Under the pieces are notes generated by a model, which was given only the letters and a program-made list of their open reading frames with translations, did not search any database and was not told the origin of the DNA. The translations under genes were made by a program, and so were the position numbers. A DNA stretch of 64,000 nt from contig CAYRIO010000008.1 in NCBI GenBank assembly GCA_964424355.1, forward strand, positions 62,001 to 126,000. The letters are read 5' to 3'. Each line of letters starts with the position of its first letter. Within the stretch, counting starts at the first letter, position 1. Origin of the DNA: CAZEHS01 sp964424355. GTDB taxonomy: Bacteria; Bacillota; Clostridia; Peptostreptococcales; Acidaminobacteraceae. This document shows, in pieces, positions 42,160-51,098 of this stretch.

Positions 42160-43143
42160 ATGCAGTCTTATTGTAAAATTTTCGCAGCGGCGTTCCTGTG
42201 TTTCACGCTGATGATAAGTACCGGGGTTTACGCATATATCCAGAGTGAGCCCGGCAGTGTCGTGGAGGGGGAAACCGTGGGGAAGACTGCGGCGAATCTT
42301 TTGAAACCCGAAGCCATCACCGCGGCAGACCGCCTGGATCTCGATAGCATGACAAAAAAAAGCAAACGGCTCAATGTCCTGCTGATGGGCTCGGATGGCG
42401 GGCGCTCGGATACCATGATGCTGGTCAGCTTCGATCCGACGAAGAAGCTCCTGGACATCGTATCGGTTCCCCGGGACACTTACAATCAATTGCCCGGGCA
42501 TGACAGCCCCGGTGCTGAAAAAATCAATGCGGTCTATGGTTTCAAAGGCGCGGAAGGCGGCGCGGCGGGCGTTGCCAGGCAGATTGAAAAACTGCTGGAT
42601 GTTCCCGTCCATTATTACGTGAACGTGGATTATGGCGGCGTGCGCGAAGTTGTCGATATTCTGGGCGGCATTGAGGTGGATATCCCTCACCGGATGTTGT
42701 ACGACGATCCCTATGCGGATCCGCCGCTCCATATCAATCTGCAGCCGGGAAGACAAGTGCTCAGCGGCGATAAAGCGATCCAGTTCCTCCGCTGGCGCAA
42801 GAATAATGATGGTGAACAGCAAGGGGACCTGCAGCGCATCGAGCGACAGCATGCCTTTGTGAAAACAGCCATGAAGAAGGCCATGAGCCTGAAACTGCCC
42901 CAGGTGATCAAGGCATCGTTCAAACACCTGAAAACGGATATGCCGGTTGATAAGATGCTGTACTACGGGGTAGCGGCTGTCGGCATGGATATGGGGAAGA
43001 TGCAGTCGGCCATGATTCCCGGAGAAGCTCAGATGATTGGCAGCCTCAGCTATTATGTGCATGATCCGGATGCAACGGAGGCAATGATGCTGGGTATTTA
43101 CAATCGGACCGGCGAAGAAGAGGCTCCGGAAAAGCCAGAGTAA
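42160..43143 (+). CDS. LytR-CpsA-Psr family cell-wall glycopolymer ligase
   Basis: The 327-residue protein has an N-terminal membrane anchor (FAAAFLCFTLMISTGVYAYI) and an LCP domain (about 65-250). The domain has LLMGSDGGRSDTMMLVSFDP, VSVPRDTYNQLPG, KINAVYGF and the Arg-rich LRWRKNNDGEQQGDLQRIERQ. LCP proteins transfer wall teichoic acid or capsule polymers from a lipid carrier to peptidoglycan. RBS AAGGGAAGAGG is upstream; it lies 18 bases after lspA and a terminator follows. Confidence 0.94.
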   Translation: MQSYCKIFAAAFLCFTLMISTGVYAYIQSEPGSVVEGETVGKTAANLLKPEAITAADRLDLDSMTKKSKRLNVLLMGSDGGRSDTMMLVSFDPTKKLLDIVSVPRDTYNQLPGHDSPGAEKINAVYGFKGAEGGAAGVARQIEKLLDVPVHYYVNVDYGGVREVVDILGGIEVDIPHRMLYDDPYADPPLHINLQPGRQVLSGDKAIQFLRWRKNNDGEQQGDLQRIERQHAFVKTAMKKAMSLKLPQVIKASFKHLKTDMPVDKMLYYGVAAVGMDMGKMQSAMIPGEAQMIGSLSYYVHDPDATEAMMLGIYNRTGEEEAPEKPE

Positions 43144-43148
43144 AAAGC

Positions 43149-43187
43149 AACAGCGTGTTTCGGGAAGCCCCGAAACACGCTGTTTAT
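43149..43187. terminator. Terminator between the LCP gene and murC (convergent)
   Basis: AACAGCGTGTTTCGGG (43149-43164) pairs with CCCGAAACACGCTGTT (43168-43183); flanking A and T runs suit both strands. Confidence 0.88.
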
Positions 43188-43196
43188 GATTGTGGA

Positions 43197-44567
43197 TTAT
43201 TCAGTGAGCATGCGCGCCACATCATCGATATTGCCGGCGCCAACGGTGAGGATCAGATCCCCTTCGGCGATATGGTCTTCCAAATAGGCGATGATCTCCG
43301 GGAACGTATCCAGATAAATTGCCTTCTCCCCAGTGGCCAGAATCCTTTCCACCAGATCTTTTCCGTGAACACCCAAGGTGTCGGTTTCTCGAGCGGCGTA
43401 GATCCGGGTGATGATCACCTGATCAGCCCCCGTAAAGCAGGTTGAAAATTCCTGCAGCAGCTCCGCGGTTCGGGTATAGGTGTGGGGCTGGAAAATACAC
43501 CAGACCCGTCGGTGGTCCGTTTGTGCGGCGGCATCGAGGGTCGCGCGGATTTCGGTGGGATGATGGGCATAATCGTCAACGACGCTGGCGCCTTTGAAAA
43601 GGCCCCGGTGTTCAAAACGCCTGCGGGCGCCCTCAAAGGTGCTCAGGCTCTCCTGAATAGCGGAGAAAGCAACTTCGCAGTAAAGAGCGGTTGCAATGGC
43701 AGCCAGGGCGTTATACACGTTGTGCAGTCCGGGTACGTTGAGGGTAACGGATCCCATGGCTTTATTGCGATAGACCACTGTGAACGTAGCACAGCCGGAT
43801 GAGTTGAAAACAATGTCTTGGGCGGTGCAGTCCGATTCAGGATTGAGCCCGAAGGAGCGTTTGTCGGCGATTGTACTGTTCACCAGAGAATGGCAATTCG
43901 GATCATCATGGTTGTAGATCATGAATCCCCCTTCAGAGATCTGGGCAGTGAACCGGGAGAAGGAATCAAGGATATGTGCGAGATCCCGGAAATAATCCAA
44001 GTGATCTTCTTCAATATTCAGGATGATGGCGCCATAAGGGTGGAAACTGAGAAAACTGTCCTTGTATTCACAGGCTTCAGCCACCAGATAAGGGGTTTTT
44101 CCGGCCTTGGCGTTGCCCTGTATCTCACGGATATCACCACCGATAAGCATTGTCGGATCCAGACCGCCCTTCTCAAAAATGACGGAGATCATAGAGGTGG
44201 TGGTGGTTTTTCCATGGGTACCTGCAATGGCAAGGCTTTTGCTGTACTCCTGCATCAGCATGCCCAGCATTTCTGCCCGATTCACGGCAGGGATCCCATC
44301 GATCCGTGCCTGTGCCAGCTCGGGGTTATCATCGCGGACAGCGGCGGTATAAACGACCAGATCAGCGTTTTCAACTTGTTCTGCAGCATGGCCGAGAAAA
44401 ATCCGTGCGCCCTTTTGCTCGAGCCGCCGTGTGATAGCGGATGCCCGCATATCGGATCCGGATACGGTATATCCTCTGGAAAGCATCATTTCAGCGAGTC
44501 CGCTGACGCCAATGCCACCAATTCCGATCAGATGAATATGCCGTTCTTTTTGATGTGTATTTATCAT
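43197..44567 (-). CDS. murC: UDP-N-acetylmuramate--L-alanine ligase
   Basis: ATG at 44567 follows GAGGAG. The 456-residue enzyme has the UDP-binding start HIHLIGIGGIGVSGLAEMM and the ATP-binding loop IAGTHGKTTTTSMISVI. The Mur ligase motif NIEEDHLDYF and C-terminal DDYAHHPTEIRATLDAA complete it. It adds the first amino acid to UDP-MurNAc. It diverges from purR, an order often seen in clostridia. Confidence 0.97.
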   Translation of the reverse strand: MINTHQKERHIHLIGIGGIGVSGLAEMMLSRGYTVSGSDMRASAITRRLEQKGARIFLGHAAEQVENADLVVYTAAVRDDNPELAQARIDGIPAVNRAEMLGMLMQEYSKSLAIAGTHGKTTTTSMISVIFEKGGLDPTMLIGGDIREIQGNAKAGKTPYLVAEACEYKDSFLSFHPYGAIILNIEEDHLDYFRDLAHILDSFSRFTAQISEGGFMIYNHDDPNCHSLVNSTIADKRSFGLNPESDCTAQDIVFNSSGCATFTVVYRNKAMGSVTLNVPGLHNVYNALAAIATALYCEVAFSAIQESLSTFEGARRRFEHRGLFKGASVVDDYAHHPTEIRATLDAAAQTDHRRVWCIFQPHTYTRTAELLQEFSTCFTGADQVIITRIYAARETDTLGVHGKDLVERILATGEKAIYLDTFPEIIAYLEDHIAEGDLILTVGAGNIDDVARMLTE

Positions 44568-44642
44568 GAAAAATCTCCTCAGATGATTTAGTCGGGCGAA
44601 CAATATTTATGGTAAACCTAAACGGGTCGATAGCCAACAATT

Positions 44643-44671
44643 ATTATACCATACCGAGGGTCTTTTTTAAA
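44643..44671 (-). promoter_or_regulatory. murC promoter
   Basis: Minus strand: TTTAAA (44671-44666), 17-base spacer, perfect TATAAT (44648-44643). Confidence 0.5.
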
Positions 44672-44699
44672 ACAGATGGGGGCCATGTTCTTAAAGGCA

Positions 44700-44728
44700 T
44701 TGCCAAGACCGTGGAATACGAATAAAAT
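44700..44728 (+). promoter_or_regulatory. purR promoter
   Basis: TTGCCA (44700-44705), 17-base spacer, TAAAAT (44723-44728), 45 bases before the start codon. Confidence 0.6.
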
Positions 44729-44772
44729 AAAAGCGAAAAAATAAAACATTCGGTATTTGCAGGGGGAATCTC

Positions 44773-45576
44773 ATGAAACGCAATGAACGAGTCGGTGCAC
44801 TGGTGAAAATCCTGTGTGATTCGCCCAACCGCATTTTCACACTTTCCTATTTCACAGAAATTTTTGATTCTGCCAAAAGCACTGTCAGTGAGGATCTGCT
44901 GGTTGTAAAGAAACTGATGGAGCAGATGAAATTAGGCAAAGTCCTTACCTTGCCCGGCGCATCCGGTGGGGTCAAATACATCCCGCATATTACACAGGAG
45001 TCACGACAGCAGTTCCTGCAGGATTTATGCAACCGCATCAAGGAGCCTGGTCGGATCATCCCCGGAGGCTATCTTTACCTGGCGGATCTGCTTTGCCATC
45101 CGGACTATGTCAGCAGGATTGGTTCGATATTTGCTGAGCGGTTCATCGATGAGCAGATTCAAACGGTTGTGACGGTTGAAACCCGCGGTATTCCCATTGC
45201 GATGATGACTGCCCACTATCTGAATGTCCCCCTGGTGATTGTCCGAAATGAGAACAAGCCAACAGAGGGCCCCACCGTCAGCATCAATTATGTTTCCGGG
45301 TCCAAGGGGGATCTGAAGACCATGTATGTTCCCAAACGCGCCATCCGGCCGAACTCCAACGTGCTGATCATTGATGGCTTCCTACGCGGCGGTGGAACGG
45401 TGAAAGGCATGGAGGATCTTGTACAGGAGTTCGATGCCCGGGTCCGTGGGGTAGGTGTTCTGATTGAGTTTGTGGAGCCTATCCAGAAGCTGGTACATGC
45501 ACACTATTCCCTGCTGAAGCTGGATGACGGACCACCGAATGATTCTGTCCGGATTATCCCGAATCCGCAGGTTTAG
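44773..45576 (+). CDS. purR: Pur operon repressor
   Basis: The 267-residue protein has an N-terminal winged helix (about 1-75; RVGALVKILCDSPNRIFTLS, SAKSTVSEDL) and a C-terminal type I phosphoribosyltransferase-like domain. The PRPP site is NVLIIDGFLRGGGTVKGM. PRPP binding relieves repression of purine genes in Bacilli. No clear tandem PurBox pair is visible at its own promoter. This start of the purR-spoVG-glmU-prs block is the conserved Firmicute arrangement. Confidence 0.95.
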   Translation: MKRNERVGALVKILCDSPNRIFTLSYFTEIFDSAKSTVSEDLLVVKKLMEQMKLGKVLTLPGASGGVKYIPHITQESRQQFLQDLCNRIKEPGRIIPGGYLYLADLLCHPDYVSRIGSIFAERFIDEQIQTVVTVETRGIPIAMMTAHYLNVPLVIVRNENKPTEGPTVSINYVSGSKGDLKTMYVPKRAIRPNSNVLIIDGFLRGGGTVKGMEDLVQEFDARVRGVGVLIEFVEPIQKLVHAHYSLLKLDDGPPNDSVRIIPNPQV

Positions 45577-45641
45577 CAGGTTTAAAGGATAATAATTCCA
45601 TGGCAGTACCCCTTTATTTTGGAAAAAGTGGTTTAAATTCT

Positions 45642-45670
45642 TTGTAGGATGGTGTATATTGTTCCTATAT
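45642..45670 (+). promoter_or_regulatory. Possible spoVG promoter
   Basis: TTGTAG (45642-45647), 17-base spacer, CTATAT (45665-45670). A SigH-like pair (GTAGGATGG and ATCGAATGG) is present, but the spacing is about five bases too long. Confidence 0.35.
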
Positions 45671-45706
45671 CGAATGGAATTACTTGAAAAAGGTGGGGGT
45701 GTAACC

Positions 45707-46036
45707 ATGAACATTACAGATATTCGCATTCGGAAGATTCATAATGAGGGAAAAATGAAGGCAGTCGTATCAGTCACCATTGATAATGCTTTTGTTATTC
45801 ATGATATCAAGATCATAGATGGCAATAACGGTCTTTTTGTAGCCATGCCCAGTCGGAAAATTGGGGAAGAGGAGTACCGGGACATTGCGCATCCGATCAA
45901 TTCAGATGCACGGTCTTCCATGCAGGACCGGATTTTTGCCGAGTACCATAAAGCGATCCAGGAGCGAGAACCCGCTGTAGAGCTCCACCAGATGTCAAGT
46001 TCTTCAATCCTGGAAGCAGCAGATCCATTTTGTTGA
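45707..46036 (+). CDS. spoVG: SpoVG, RNA-binding global regulator
   Basis: The ATG at 45707 follows a G-rich RBS. The 109-residue protein starts MNITDIRIRKIHNEGKMKAV. It contains FVIHDIKIIDGNNGLFVAMPSRK and the IAHPINSDAR motif, all typical of SpoVG. It binds RNA and DNA and affects septation, capsule and sporulation; it is kept in many non-sporulating species. Length is slightly above average because of the C-terminal tail. Confidence 0.96.
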   Translation: MNITDIRIRKIHNEGKMKAVVSVTIDNAFVIHDIKIIDGNNGLFVAMPSRKIGEEEYRDIAHPINSDARSSMQDRIFAEYHKAIQEREPAVELHQMSSSSILEAADPFC

Positions 46037-46073
46037 TAGCCCTATTGCGTGCTTATAATGAGAATCAAATCAG

Positions 46074-46099
46074 CTGCCCGAATTCGGGCAGTTTTTTTT
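46074..46099 (+). terminator. spoVG terminator
   Basis: CTGCCCG (46074-46080), loop AATT, CGGGCAG (46085-46091), then eight T. Confidence 0.93.
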
Positions 46100-46125
46100 C
46101 TAAGGGGCACTTCGGACCCTTATCC

Positions 46126-46153
46126 TTGTTAATCCCCATAAAAATGATATAAT
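46126..46153 (+). promoter_or_regulatory. glmU-prs promoter
   Basis: TTGTTA (46126-46131), 16-base spacer, TATAAT (46148-46153), about 80 bases before glmU. Confidence 0.6.
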
Positions 46154-46233
46154 TATTGCTGGTTAAGTTCGGAGAGTACATGTTCTTAAAAAATGGAATA
46201 AAACGGTGTTTTATTCCCTAAGGAGTTCTGACT

Positions 46234-47610
46234 ATGTCTCAAACTACAGTTCTGATTCTGGCCGCCGGCGCAGGTACCCGCATGAAATCAAGTATGCCCA
46301 AGGTACTGCATGAACTGGCTGGTGTCAGTATGATTGAACACATTCTAGACGTGTGTGAGGATTTGGATTTGGGCTGTCCGATAGCAGTCATCGGACATGG
46401 GGCGGACCAGATGCGCAGTGCCCTGAAGGACCGGAAAGTGAAGTTCGCTTTACAGGAACAGCAATTGGGAACCGGTCACGCAGTAATGGTTGCTCAGGAA
46501 CAGCTGCCGGACCAAGGGGTCACGCTGATCCTTTACGGGGACGTTCCCCTGCTGAAGACCGCTACCGTGGGAGCCTTCCTGCAGCGCCATCAGGATGAAG
46601 GGAACGCAGCCACGGTGATGACCACGTGCATGCAGGATCCCACCGGATATGGACGCATCATCAGGAATGACGATGGCAAGGTCGTTCAGATTGTTGAGCA
46701 GCGGGATGCCACGGAAGAACAGCGGCTGATCAAAGAAATCAACACGGGGATCATGTGTTTTGACACGCGGTACTTGAAGACGGCGCTTCAAAATCTGACC
46801 AATGAAAATGATCAGAAGGAATACTACCTGACGGATGCCGTGGAGCTGTTCGAGAAATCAAAGCTGGTCGTCGGGGCTTATGTTGTCGGGGATCCCCGGG
46901 AAGTGATGGGGATCAATTCACGGGTCCAACTCCATGAAGCGGAACAGATCTACCGGGAATCCAGACTTGTAGAACTGATGGAATCCGGTGTGACCATCAT
47001 TGACGCCGGGAGTACCTGGATTGAGAAATATGTGAAAGTGGGCAGGGATACCACCCTTCTGCCGGGCTGTTATCTGCGTGGGAAAACGGAGATTGGCGAA
47101 AGCTGCGTCATCGGTCCTAATGTGCATATCACGAACGCGCAAATAAGTGACCGTGTGACCATCAACAATTCCACGGTGACGGACAGCAAAGTGGATGAAG
47201 AATCCACTGTGGGGCCCTATGCGTACCTGAGACCCGGAAGTGATTTGGGGAAAAAGGTAAAAATAGGGGATTTTGTAGAAGTGAAGAATGCTCGGATCGA
47301 TGATGGCGCCAAGGTATCCCATCTCTCCTACATCGGCGACGGCCATGTGGGGAAACAGGTGAACATCGGTTGTGGTGTTGTCTTCGTGAATTATGACGGT
47401 GAAAAGAAGCACCGGACGGAAATTGGAGATCACGCCTTTGTCGGCTGCAACGCGAATCTGGTTGCACCGGTTCGTGTGGGGGCCCACGCTTATGTAGCGG
47501 CAGGGTCGACCATTACCCGGGATGTTCCGGAAAACGGGCTGGGGGTAGCTCGTGCCCGGCAGGAGAACAAGGAAGGCTGGGTTCATCGGAAACGCGGGAA
47601 AAAAGAATAG
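46234..47610 (+). CDS. glmU: Bifunctional GlcNAc-1-P uridyltransferase / GlcN-1-P acetyltransferase
   Basis: The 458-residue enzyme has an N-terminal pyrophosphorylase domain (LAAGAGTRMKSSMPKVLHEL, then QLGTGHAVM and LYGDVPLL). A left-handed beta-helix acetyltransferase domain (about 250-458) includes GPYAYLRPG, YIGDGHVGKQVNIGCG and VNYDGEKKHRT. It makes UDP-GlcNAc for the wall. A 26-base gap to prs and no terminator indicate co-transcription. Confidence 0.97.
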   Translation: MSQTTVLILAAGAGTRMKSSMPKVLHELAGVSMIEHILDVCEDLDLGCPIAVIGHGADQMRSALKDRKVKFALQEQQLGTGHAVMVAQEQLPDQGVTLILYGDVPLLKTATVGAFLQRHQDEGNAATVMTTCMQDPTGYGRIIRNDDGKVVQIVEQRDATEEQRLIKEINTGIMCFDTRYLKTALQNLTNENDQKEYYLTDAVELFEKSKLVVGAYVVGDPREVMGINSRVQLHEAEQIYRESRLVELMESGVTIIDAGSTWIEKYVKVGRDTTLLPGCYLRGKTEIGESCVIGPNVHITNAQISDRVTINNSTVTDSKVDEESTVGPYAYLRPGSDLGKKVKIGDFVEVKNARIDDGAKVSHLSYIGDGHVGKQVNIGCGVVFVNYDGEKKHRTEIGDHAFVGCNANLVAPVRVGAHAYVAAGSTITRDVPENGLGVARARQENKEGWVHRKRGKKE

Positions 47611-47636
47611 CAGCGAAGGGCTGGGAGGGGAACATC

Positions 47637-48587
47637 ATGCATAACAGAGGAAAGAAGATCAAAATCTTTACCGGAAACGCTAATCGGGAATTGGCGGCGA
47701 AGATCTGTAAGGAGCTGGGCATCCCCTTGGGCGATGCGGAAGTCAATCGATTCAGCGATGGGGAAATCAATGTCAACATCAGTGAAACTGTACGGGGCGC
47801 TGATGTGTTCATCATCCAGCCGGTCAGTCCGCCGGAGGTCAATACCTACCTCATGGAGCTTCTGATCATGATCGATGCCCTCAAACGGGCTTCTGCCGGT
47901 CGAATCACGGCGGTTATCCCCTATTATGGATACGCCCGTCAGGATCGGAAAGCAAAGGCGCGGGATCCCATTTCAGCCAAGCTGGTTGCCAACCTGATTG
48001 AGGCGGCAGGTGCGGATCGGCTTCTTACAATGGACCTGCATGCTGCACAGATTCAGGGCTATTTTGATATTCCGGTGGACAACCTTATCGGAGGTCCGAT
48101 CCTGGCAGAGTACTTCAACGGGCTGGGCATCAGCGATCTGGTCGTGGTATCCCCTGATCTGGGCAGTGTTACCCGGTCTCGAAAATTCGCTGATATGCTG
48201 GATGCTCCCATCGCCATCATTGATAAGCGCAGACCCAAAGCCAATGTCTCAGAGATCATGAACATCATCGGCGAGATCGAAGGGAAGAATGTGATCCTGG
48301 TGGATGACCTGATCGACACAGCGGGGACCATCTGCAATGCGGCAACGGCCTTAAAGGAAATGGGTGCCAAGGATGTCTATGCCTGCTGTACCCATGCGGT
48401 CCTTTCCGGCCCGGCTTATGAACGGATTGAGAAGTCGGCCATCAAGCGTCTGGTTGTTCTGGATACGATACTCTTGCCCGAGGTCAAGGTGTCAGAGAAC
48501 ATGAAAGTCCTCTCCGTGGCGCCGATTTTCGCGGAATCCATCCGGCGTATTTTCACCAATGAGTCTGTCAGCCGACTGTTTGACTGA
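47637..48587 (+). CDS. prs: Ribose-phosphate pyrophosphokinase
   Basis: The 316-residue enzyme shows KIFTGNANRELA, VNRFSDGEINVNI, YYGYARQDRKAKARDPISAK and the PRPP-binding loop VILVDDLIDTAGT. It makes PRPP for purines, pyrimidines and NAD, which links it to purR and pyrE in the same region. GGAGGGG precedes the ATG. Length is standard. Confidence 0.97.
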   Translation: MHNRGKKIKIFTGNANRELAAKICKELGIPLGDAEVNRFSDGEINVNISETVRGADVFIIQPVSPPEVNTYLMELLIMIDALKRASAGRITAVIPYYGYARQDRKAKARDPISAKLVANLIEAAGADRLLTMDLHAAQIQGYFDIPVDNLIGGPILAEYFNGLGISDLVVVSPDLGSVTRSRKFADMLDAPIAIIDKRRPKANVSEIMNIIGEIEGKNVILVDDLIDTAGTICNAATALKEMGAKDVYACCTHAVLSGPAYERIEKSAIKRLVVLDTILLPEVKVSENMKVLSVAPIFAESIRRIFTNESVSRLFD

Positions 48588-48597
48588 TGCTCCCCTG

Positions 48598-48632
48598 AAG
48601 GACCTCCTGGATTTGGAGGTTCTTCTTTTTTT
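48598..48632 (+). terminator. glmU-prs terminator
   Basis: AAGGACCTCC (48598-48607) pairs with GGAGGTTCTT (48615-48624), followed by CTTTTTTT. Confidence 0.9.
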
Positions 48633-48684
48633 AAGCTGAAAAACGGGGGCCGTGGAACATTTGCGGCGGTTCCAAAAAAATATT

Positions 48685-48731
48685 TGTCGAATTTTGTCGA
48701 ATTTTGTTGAATGGTTGCAGGAATTTTCGAA
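48685..48731 (+). promoter_or_regulatory. Four phased 0A-box-like sites upstream of a chemoreceptor gene
   Basis: TGTCGAA at 48685-48691 and 48695-48701, TGTTGAA at 48705-48711 and TTTCGAA at 48725-48731 begin at positions differing by exactly 10, 10 and 20 bases. TGTCGAA is the consensus 0A box bound by Spo0A, and 10-bp tandem spacing fits Spo0A dimers on one helix face. The sites end about 55 bases before the chemoreceptor start. Confidence 0.6.
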
Positions 48732-48786
48732 TGAACGGCTAATTATAGCAGGAGCACGGAAACGGTAAGAGGGAGAGGGAGAAAAA

Positions 48787-50934
48787 ATGGTAGAGAGAGC
48801 AAGGTCAGAGAATTTGGTAAAGACTCAAGGCGGTGGCATTCGCGGCAAGCTGATGGGGAGCTTCGGGCTGCTGATTGCATTGTCGCTGGTAGTGCTGGGG
48901 TTCAGCATTTACGGGGTGGCAAACGGCATTCTGGAAAAGAATCTGACGGATGCGTCCAAGCAGATGAACAACCAGACGGTATTATTCATTGATAACTATC
49001 TGGGAAGATTCCAGGACATCATGGCACCCTTCGTAACGGATCAGGACATCACTGCGGCACTGACGGATCCGGCAAGTAATGCCCGGATGGTGGCAGGCTA
49101 TGAGAATCTGATTGCCAGCAATAAATCCATCCAGTATGTCTATCTCGGCGCACAGGACAAGCAGATGTTCATGCGACCGGTGGATACATTGCCCGCAGGG
49201 TACGATCCCACCAGCCGTCCCTGGTACAAGGCTGCGATGGACAAGGGGAGCCTTGTTTGGACAGATCCCTACAACGACGCTTCGACGAATATGCTGGTGA
49301 CCACGGTGGCGATCCCGGTTCCGAATGTCGGGGTCATCGGTCTGGATGTCTCAATGGCGACTCTCTCGAAGGCGATGGGCGATACCGTTATCGGAGATCA
49401 GGGCTTTGCCTATCTGCTGGATAGTCAGAACCTGGTCATGACCTTCAAGAACTTTGATGATCAAGCAAGCCCCTTGATTGGCACCAAGATCAGTGAAGAA
49501 AAGATCTTGGCAGCGATTGAGGAATCCAAGAAGAACAATGGGGAGAATATCCTCGTAAAAGTGCCTATGAATCTGAATGCAATCAGCACCATGCTGGCGG
49601 GAGAAAAACTCAGCGATCCGGCCGATGAATCTGCGCGGGTAGCTGCGGAAGCGGAGCAGAAGGATAAAATCTCAAAGCTCCCGGATCTGGGCGAGTGCTA
49701 CATCACCGTCAAATATCTGTCACAGTACGGCTGGACCTTGATCTCAGTGGTTGAGAAGAAAGAACTGCTGACAGATACGAACAAGTTCCTGTCCAGCATC
49801 ATCATCACCGGCATCGCGGCACTGATCCTGGCGGTCATCGTTTCCTGGCTGTTTGCGCGGGGACTCACAGCACGGATCAACAAGATGCTGGGCATGCTGG
49901 GCAAAGCCCGGGATGGCGATCTGTCTGTGGATTTCAGGCAGGAGGGCAAGGATGAGATCGGTGTGATGGGTCATTACCTGACGGATACATTCAACCAGTT
50001 GGGCGGATTGGTCCGAGAGATTCAGGGCATAGCCGGAGAAGTGACCATGGCGGCCCAAAACCTGGCTGCCACCTCTGAGGAAACCAGTGCTTCGGCAGAA
50101 GAAGTGGCCAGAACGGTCAACGAGATCGCCCGAGGCGCTTCAGAACAGGCCCACGATGCGGAGCAGGGTGTCACCATCGCCCAGAGCCTTTCTGTGAAAA
50201 TCACAGAACTCCATGCACGTACCAAGGACATGATTGAATCCGCCAAGTTGGTGATCGATGCCAATGAATCCGGCATCAACTCCCTGAACGGGCTGAAAGA
50301 AAAGACACGGCAGTCGGATGATGCCAATAACCGCATCGAAGGGGCCATCACCGAGCTGGATAAGAAAACGCAGTCCATCGAGGCAATCCTAGACACCATC
50401 AGCGCCATCTCCGTCCAAACAAACCTATTGGCGTTGAACGCTTCGATTGAAGCCGCCAGAGCAGGTGAGCACGGTCGCGGATTCGCCGTCGTGGCGGATG
50501 AAATCCGTAAACTGGCCGAGCAGTCCAGCACGGCTGCCGATGAGGTTCGGGTGATTGTCACCAACATCAAGTCGGACAGCACCAAGACGGTTACCAGCAT
50601 GAAAGATGTCCGGACTATTTCTCAGGAACAGTCATTGGCGGTTACAGAGGTCAGCGGTTCATTCCAGACAATCTTCGAATCCATTGAACGGATTTCTGAT
50701 ATGATCAAAACCATCAGTGTGTTTGTGAACGATCTGGGTTCCGACAAGGACAGCATCGTCCGGTCCATTGAAAACATTTCGGCAGTATCTGAAGAAACCG
50801 CGGCGGCTTCTGAGGAAGTCAGTGCCTCCATGGATCAGCAGTCGACAGCGGTGGATGAGGTGGCCCGCGCTGCAGAGCGATTGAATGAAATCTCAGTAGA
50901 TCTCAGCAGCAGGATTTCAAAGTTCAAAGTTTAG
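48787..50934 (+). CDS. Methyl-accepting chemotaxis protein with amino-acid-type dCache domain (first of two)
   Basis: The 715-residue receptor has TM1 at about 22-42 and an extracellular dCache_1 domain (about 45-325). TM2 is at about 335-357 (IIITGIAALILAVIVSWLFA), then HAMP (about 358-410) and a signalling domain with the hairpin tip SVQTNLLALNASIEAARAGEHGRGF. The ligand-site pattern of amino-acid-binding dCache domains (as in PctA) is complete: Tyr139, Arg144, Trp146, Tyr147, Tyr162, Asp164, Asp187. It should therefore sense an amino acid. The gene lies alone between terminators with 0A-box-like sites upstream. No cheR/cheB-docking pentapeptide is seen at the C-terminus. Confidence 0.93.
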   Translation: MVERARSENLVKTQGGGIRGKLMGSFGLLIALSLVVLGFSIYGVANGILEKNLTDASKQMNNQTVLFIDNYLGRFQDIMAPFVTDQDITAALTDPASNARMVAGYENLIASNKSIQYVYLGAQDKQMFMRPVDTLPAGYDPTSRPWYKAAMDKGSLVWTDPYNDASTNMLVTTVAIPVPNVGVIGLDVSMATLSKAMGDTVIGDQGFAYLLDSQNLVMTFKNFDDQASPLIGTKISEEKILAAIEESKKNNGENILVKVPMNLNAISTMLAGEKLSDPADESARVAAEAEQKDKISKLPDLGECYITVKYLSQYGWTLISVVEKKELLTDTNKFLSSIIITGIAALILAVIVSWLFARGLTARINKMLGMLGKARDGDLSVDFRQEGKDEIGVMGHYLTDTFNQLGGLVREIQGIAGEVTMAAQNLAATSEETSASAEEVARTVNEIARGASEQAHDAEQGVTIAQSLSVKITELHARTKDMIESAKLVIDANESGINSLNGLKEKTRQSDDANNRIEGAITELDKKTQSIEAILDTISAISVQTNLLALNASIEAARAGEHGRGFAVVADEIRKLAEQSSTAADEVRVIVTNIKSDSTKTVTSMKDVRTISQEQSLAVTEVSGSFQTIFESIERISDMIKTISVFVNDLGSDKDSIVRSIENISAVSEETAAASEEVSASMDQQSTAVDEVARAAERLNEISVDLSSRISKFKV

Positions 50935-50946
50935 TTCCTTTTAAAA

Positions 50947-50983
50947 AAACAGGGATCCTGATAGCGCTCAGGATCCCTGTTTC
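50947..50983 (+). terminator. Terminator between the two chemoreceptor genes
   Basis: AAACAGGGATCCTGA pairs perfectly with TCAGGATCCCTGTTT around a 6-base loop (50962-50967). Confidence 0.88.
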
Positions 50984-51098
50984 AACGGGACGTGACATAG
51001 AAAATAAGCATAAAATAGAATTACTTGTGTTTGCCAAGCCGGCAAGGGGTATAAAGGCCCTAGGGAAAATTTCAATGAAAAACAAAAGGGGTGGAACA

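Noticed and set aside
44590..44760. PurBox pair at purR
   Set aside because: Only single weak CGAA-type elements about 150 bases apart, not the closely spaced inverted pair expected.
45645..45682. SigH promoter for spoVG
   Set aside because: The two half-sites resemble the consensus but the spacing is about five bases too long.
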